Assembly: GCA_964625275.1 (NCBI GenBank)
Contig: CAZVBH010000053.1
Coordinates: 1-15,837, forward strand
From: UBA3775 sp964625275
GTDB taxonomy: Bacteria > Bacillota > Clostridia > Lachnospirales > Lachnospiraceae
DNA: 15,837 nucleotides
Direction: 5' to 3'
The position numbers and the translations under genes are program-made. The notes beneath the pieces were generated by a model that saw only the letters and a program-made list of their open reading frames with translations, was not told the DNA's origin and ran no database searches. Below, one piece after another: positions 13,782 to 15,837 of this stretch. Each line of letters begins with the position of its first letter. The stretch's first letter is position 1.

Positions 13782-15476
13782 TCAATTTAAGTATGGCAGT
13801 ATATTTGCAAATACTTTTGAAGCTACCGGGGCTGCTATTGTGCCTCCGTAGTATGCGCCTTGTGGTTCATCTATCATTACGAAGATGAGTACCTCTGGTT
13901 CATCTGCCGGTGCAAAGCCTATATATGAGGCTATATATTTGTTCTCGCTTCTTGGCAGTTTTTCACTTGTTGCTGTTTTGCCGCCAATCAGATAGCCTTC
14001 AACTGCGGCATTTGCTCCTGTTCCATTTGCAACTACATTTAACAAAAGCTCCTGCATAGTTTCGGATATCTGCTTATCTATTATATTCGAGCTTTCTTCA
14101 TATGTTAGCTCGGTATAGTCATTTCCGTTAGAATCACCAATTGACAGCCCTACATGTGGCGTTATTAGCGTTCCTCCATTTATTACACAGCTTACAGCTC
14201 TAATCAGCTGCAAGGGTGTTATCTGTAACGATTGTCCAAAGGACATTGTTGCCAGTTCAACTTCGTTGACAGCTTCGAGATTATAGAGAATACTCGTTGC
14301 TTCTCCTGGCAGGTCTATTCCTGTCTTTGTTGTCAGTCCAAGCATTTCCATGTATTTGTAAAGTCCCTTGGCTCCTACTCGGCTTCCAATTTCCATCAAT
14401 GCACAGTTACATGACTGTGCCAGTGAATCTGCAAAGGTGACCGTTCCATGACCGGCCAGCTTGTGGCAGTGAATTGTTCGTCCTCCGACCTGTCTGCTTC
14501 CGCTACAATTAAAGCTGTCCTGAATACTGCAGCTGCCAAGGCTAAGTGCTGCTGTTGCAGTAATTATCTTGAAGGTCGAGCCTGGTTCATAACTGTCTGA
14601 CACAATTTGATTTCGCCACATTTCATTGAGAAGTGTCATGTCAGTGCTTTTTGTTCCATCAGACAATACAAACGGATTCTCGTTATCATATTCCGGAGCT
14701 GTTGTCATGCCATAGATTTCTCCATTTTGTGGATTCATTACTATTATGCTCACTGTTTTGCTTCCTGTTGCAAGAAGCGTATCTTCTGCTACAGAATTTA
14801 TGTATTTTTGAATATTGTAGTCTATTGTCAAATAAAGGCTATCGCCTTTGACCGCTTCCTTTCTTGTTTCCTCTGCTGTATCTAGCTCTATTCCTCTGGC
14901 ATCGGTATAGGTATAAATTGTTCCATCCTCGCCACTAAGAAGCTCATTATAGTAAACCTCAAGTCCGACTATTCCCTGATTTTCAGAACCTGTAAAGCCT
15001 AAGAGCTTTGACATGATTGTCGGATACGGATAGTACCTGAGGTAGTCTGTATCAACCTTAATTCCATCAAGCTTCAAGGCTTTAATTTTCTCGCCAAGCT
15101 CCTTTGAAACATTAGTCTTTATTATTTCTATTGAAGTATTTTTATTTATTTTCTCCAATAAATCTTCGTAAGTCATATCCAGCAATTCGGCAAGACTTTT
15201 TGCTGCAGTCTCGGAGTCTGTCACCTGGGAATGAATGACCGATATTGTACATACCTGCAGATTGTCAGCTAGCACGATTCCATTTCTGTCATATATCGTA
15301 CCACGCTCTGCTTTAACGCTTCGCTCTCGCTGCTCCACTGCGATGGCTTTTCTATTAAAATTTTCTCCGGTTTCAACTAACCAGATTACTCTAAAGAGAA
15401 GGCCGGTTAGAAGAAGTAGGACAATAGCAATTAGGACAAGGAGCTTTTTCTTTTGATATGATTTAATTTCGGGCAT
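13782..15476 (-). CDS. ftsI: Class B penicillin-binding protein (FtsI/SpoVD-like peptidoglycan transpeptidase)
   Basis: This 564-residue membrane-anchored D,D-transpeptidase should cross-link septal or spore peptidoglycan. A basic N-terminus and one membrane helix (about 12-34) are followed by the dimerisation domain with RGTIYDRNGIVLADN (58-72) and the transpeptidase domain. Catalytic motifs are S300-T-F-K303 (EPGSTFKI), S355-C-N357, and K500-T-A502 (GGKTATSEK), where most relatives have KTG. The protein ends soon after the transpeptidase fold (KVFANILPYLN) and lacks the C-terminal PASTA domain found in B. subtilis SpoVD and PBP2B. Position before murD-ftsW fits either the divisional enzyme or SpoVD; the sequence does not decide, so the symbol is provisional. 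The ATG has only a weak Shine-Dalgarno (AAGAAAAG). Its stop codon abuts a half palindrome. Confidence 0.9.
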   Translation of the reverse strand: MPEIKSYQKKKLLVLIAIVLLLLTGLLFRVIWLVETGENFNRKAIAVEQRERSVKAERGTIYDRNGIVLADNLQVCTISVIHSQVTDSETAAKSLAELLDMTYEDLLEKINKNTSIEIIKTNVSKELGEKIKALKLDGIKVDTDYLRYYPYPTIMSKLLGFTGSENQGIVGLEVYYNELLSGEDGTIYTYTDARGIELDTAEETRKEAVKGDSLYLTIDYNIQKYINSVAEDTLLATGSKTVSIIVMNPQNGEIYGMTTAPEYDNENPFVLSDGTKSTDMTLLNEMWRNQIVSDSYEPGSTFKIITATAALSLGSCSIQDSFNCSGSRQVGGRTIHCHKLAGHGTVTFADSLAQSCNCALMEIGSRVGAKGLYKYMEMLGLTTKTGIDLPGEATSILYNLEAVNEVELATMSFGQSLQITPLQLIRAVSCVINGGTLITPHVGLSIGDSNGNDYTELTYEESSNIIDKQISETMQELLLNVVANGTGANAAVEGYLIGGKTATSEKLPRSENKYIASYIGFAPADEPEVLIFVMIDEPQGAYYGGTIAAPVASKVFANILPYLN

Positions 15477-15528
15477 TAGGCTTTTCTTATATCATATCGC
15501 GAATTTAGGTTATTATGCTAATATACTA

Positions 15529-15636
15529 TTTATTAAATGTTGTACTGAGGGAACAGGGTACGGCGACACAACTTATTTTCCGGTCTTACGACCGTAAAAA
15601 CGATTGTGTCCCCAGTTGTTCTACGGTAGTTTTTAT
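15529..15636 (-). repeat. Complete hairpin repeat (family 1), tandem copy 1
   Basis: Type A element upstream of the penicillin-binding protein gene, with edge TTTATTAAAT, left arm GAGGGAACAGGG, core CGGTC-TTAC-GACCG and right arm CTACGGTAG. It differs from the next copy at only about two positions. The 52 bp between it and the start codon contain no clear promoter; TATGAT at about 15490-15495 (minus strand) lacks a good -35. Confidence 0.92.
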
Positions 15637-15746
15637 TAAATATTGTACTGAGGGAACAAGGTACGGCGACACAACTTATTTTCCGGTCTTACGACCGTAA
15701 AAACGATTGTGTCCCCAGTTGTTCTACGGTAGTTTTTATTAAATGT
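15637..15746 (-). repeat. Complete hairpin repeat (family 1), tandem copy 2
   Basis: Nearly identical to the copy at 15529-15636 and joined to it directly, sharing the TTTTTATTAAAT edge. The close identity points to recent tandem duplication or ongoing gene conversion. Confidence 0.92.
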
Positions 15747-15837
15747 TAAACTGAGGGAACAAGGTACGGCGACACAACTATATACTACTTATTAAAGCCG
15801 GTACTGAGGGAACAAGGTACGGCGACACAACTTATTT
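15747..15837 (-). repeat. Nested hairpin repeat (family 1) cut by the window end
   Basis: Two left arms (GAGGGAAC at 15753 and 15807) and the first bases of a type A core, after which the window stops. Right arms would lie outside. With the two tandem copies it fills the 361 bp between the penicillin-binding protein gene and the window end; no coding region is supported there. Confidence 0.88.

Noticed and set aside
15477..15520. End of an upstream gene overlapping the penicillin-binding protein start (TAATG)
   Set aside because: The frame that would end in this TAA has another stop codon only about 40 bases upstream (15520-15518), so no coding region is supported.

Overview
The window looks like a chromosomal segment of a low-GC, Gram-positive, endospore-lineage Firmicute, most probably of the Lachnospiraceae/Clostridia. 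The evidence is the neighbourhood ftsZ - spoIIGA - sigE - sigG, a sortase-type surface protein ending in SPKTGD plus a membrane helix, strong AAGGAGG ribosome binding sites, and the protein sequences themselves. Genus assignment is not possible from the sequence alone. All twelve genes lie on the minus strand, so transcription runs from high to low coordinates.

In transcription order, the first part is a division and cell wall (dcw) cluster: a class B penicillin-binding protein (15476-13782), murD (13631-12261), ftsW (11817-10654), ftsQ/divIB (10233-9340) and ftsZ (TTG start, 8708-7536). A terminator follows ftsZ. Next comes a cell-wall-anchored surface protein of unknown function (7181-5955) that appears to be its own transcription unit, with an extended -10 promoter and a strong terminator. 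Then comes the early sporulation set: spoIIGA, sigE (pro-sigma E) and sigG. A Spo0A-box promoter precedes spoIIGA, and a sequence matching the sigma-F promoter consensus at every position overlaps the sigE stop codon and precedes sigG. The segment ends with rimO and pgsA (overlapping by 14 bp) and the first 354 codons of an HI0933/BaiN-type flavoprotein cut by the window edge. mraY and murG, which commonly sit in dcw clusters of this kind, are absent here.

The most striking feature is a family of about 105-bp hairpin repeats that fills nearly every gap of the dcw part and the pgsA/flavoprotein gap. I count 11 hairpin cores (one cut by the window end), 18 left arms and 16 right arms. Every copy has the same orientation relative to transcription. 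Many are nested one inside another (left-left-core-right-right), like Russian dolls. The stems change in a compensatory way while a GTAA apical loop stays constant on the transcribed strand. A GTAG tetranucleotide lies just 5' of most hairpins, as in REP elements mobilised by REP-associated tyrosine transposases (RAYT). Several copies sit in the few bases between a stop codon and the next Shine-Dalgarno sequence. A second, unrelated palindrome family (core CTCATATATG), also nested, lies between murD and ftsW, with a half copy after the penicillin-binding protein gene. No tRNA, rRNA, CRISPR array or transposase gene was seen.
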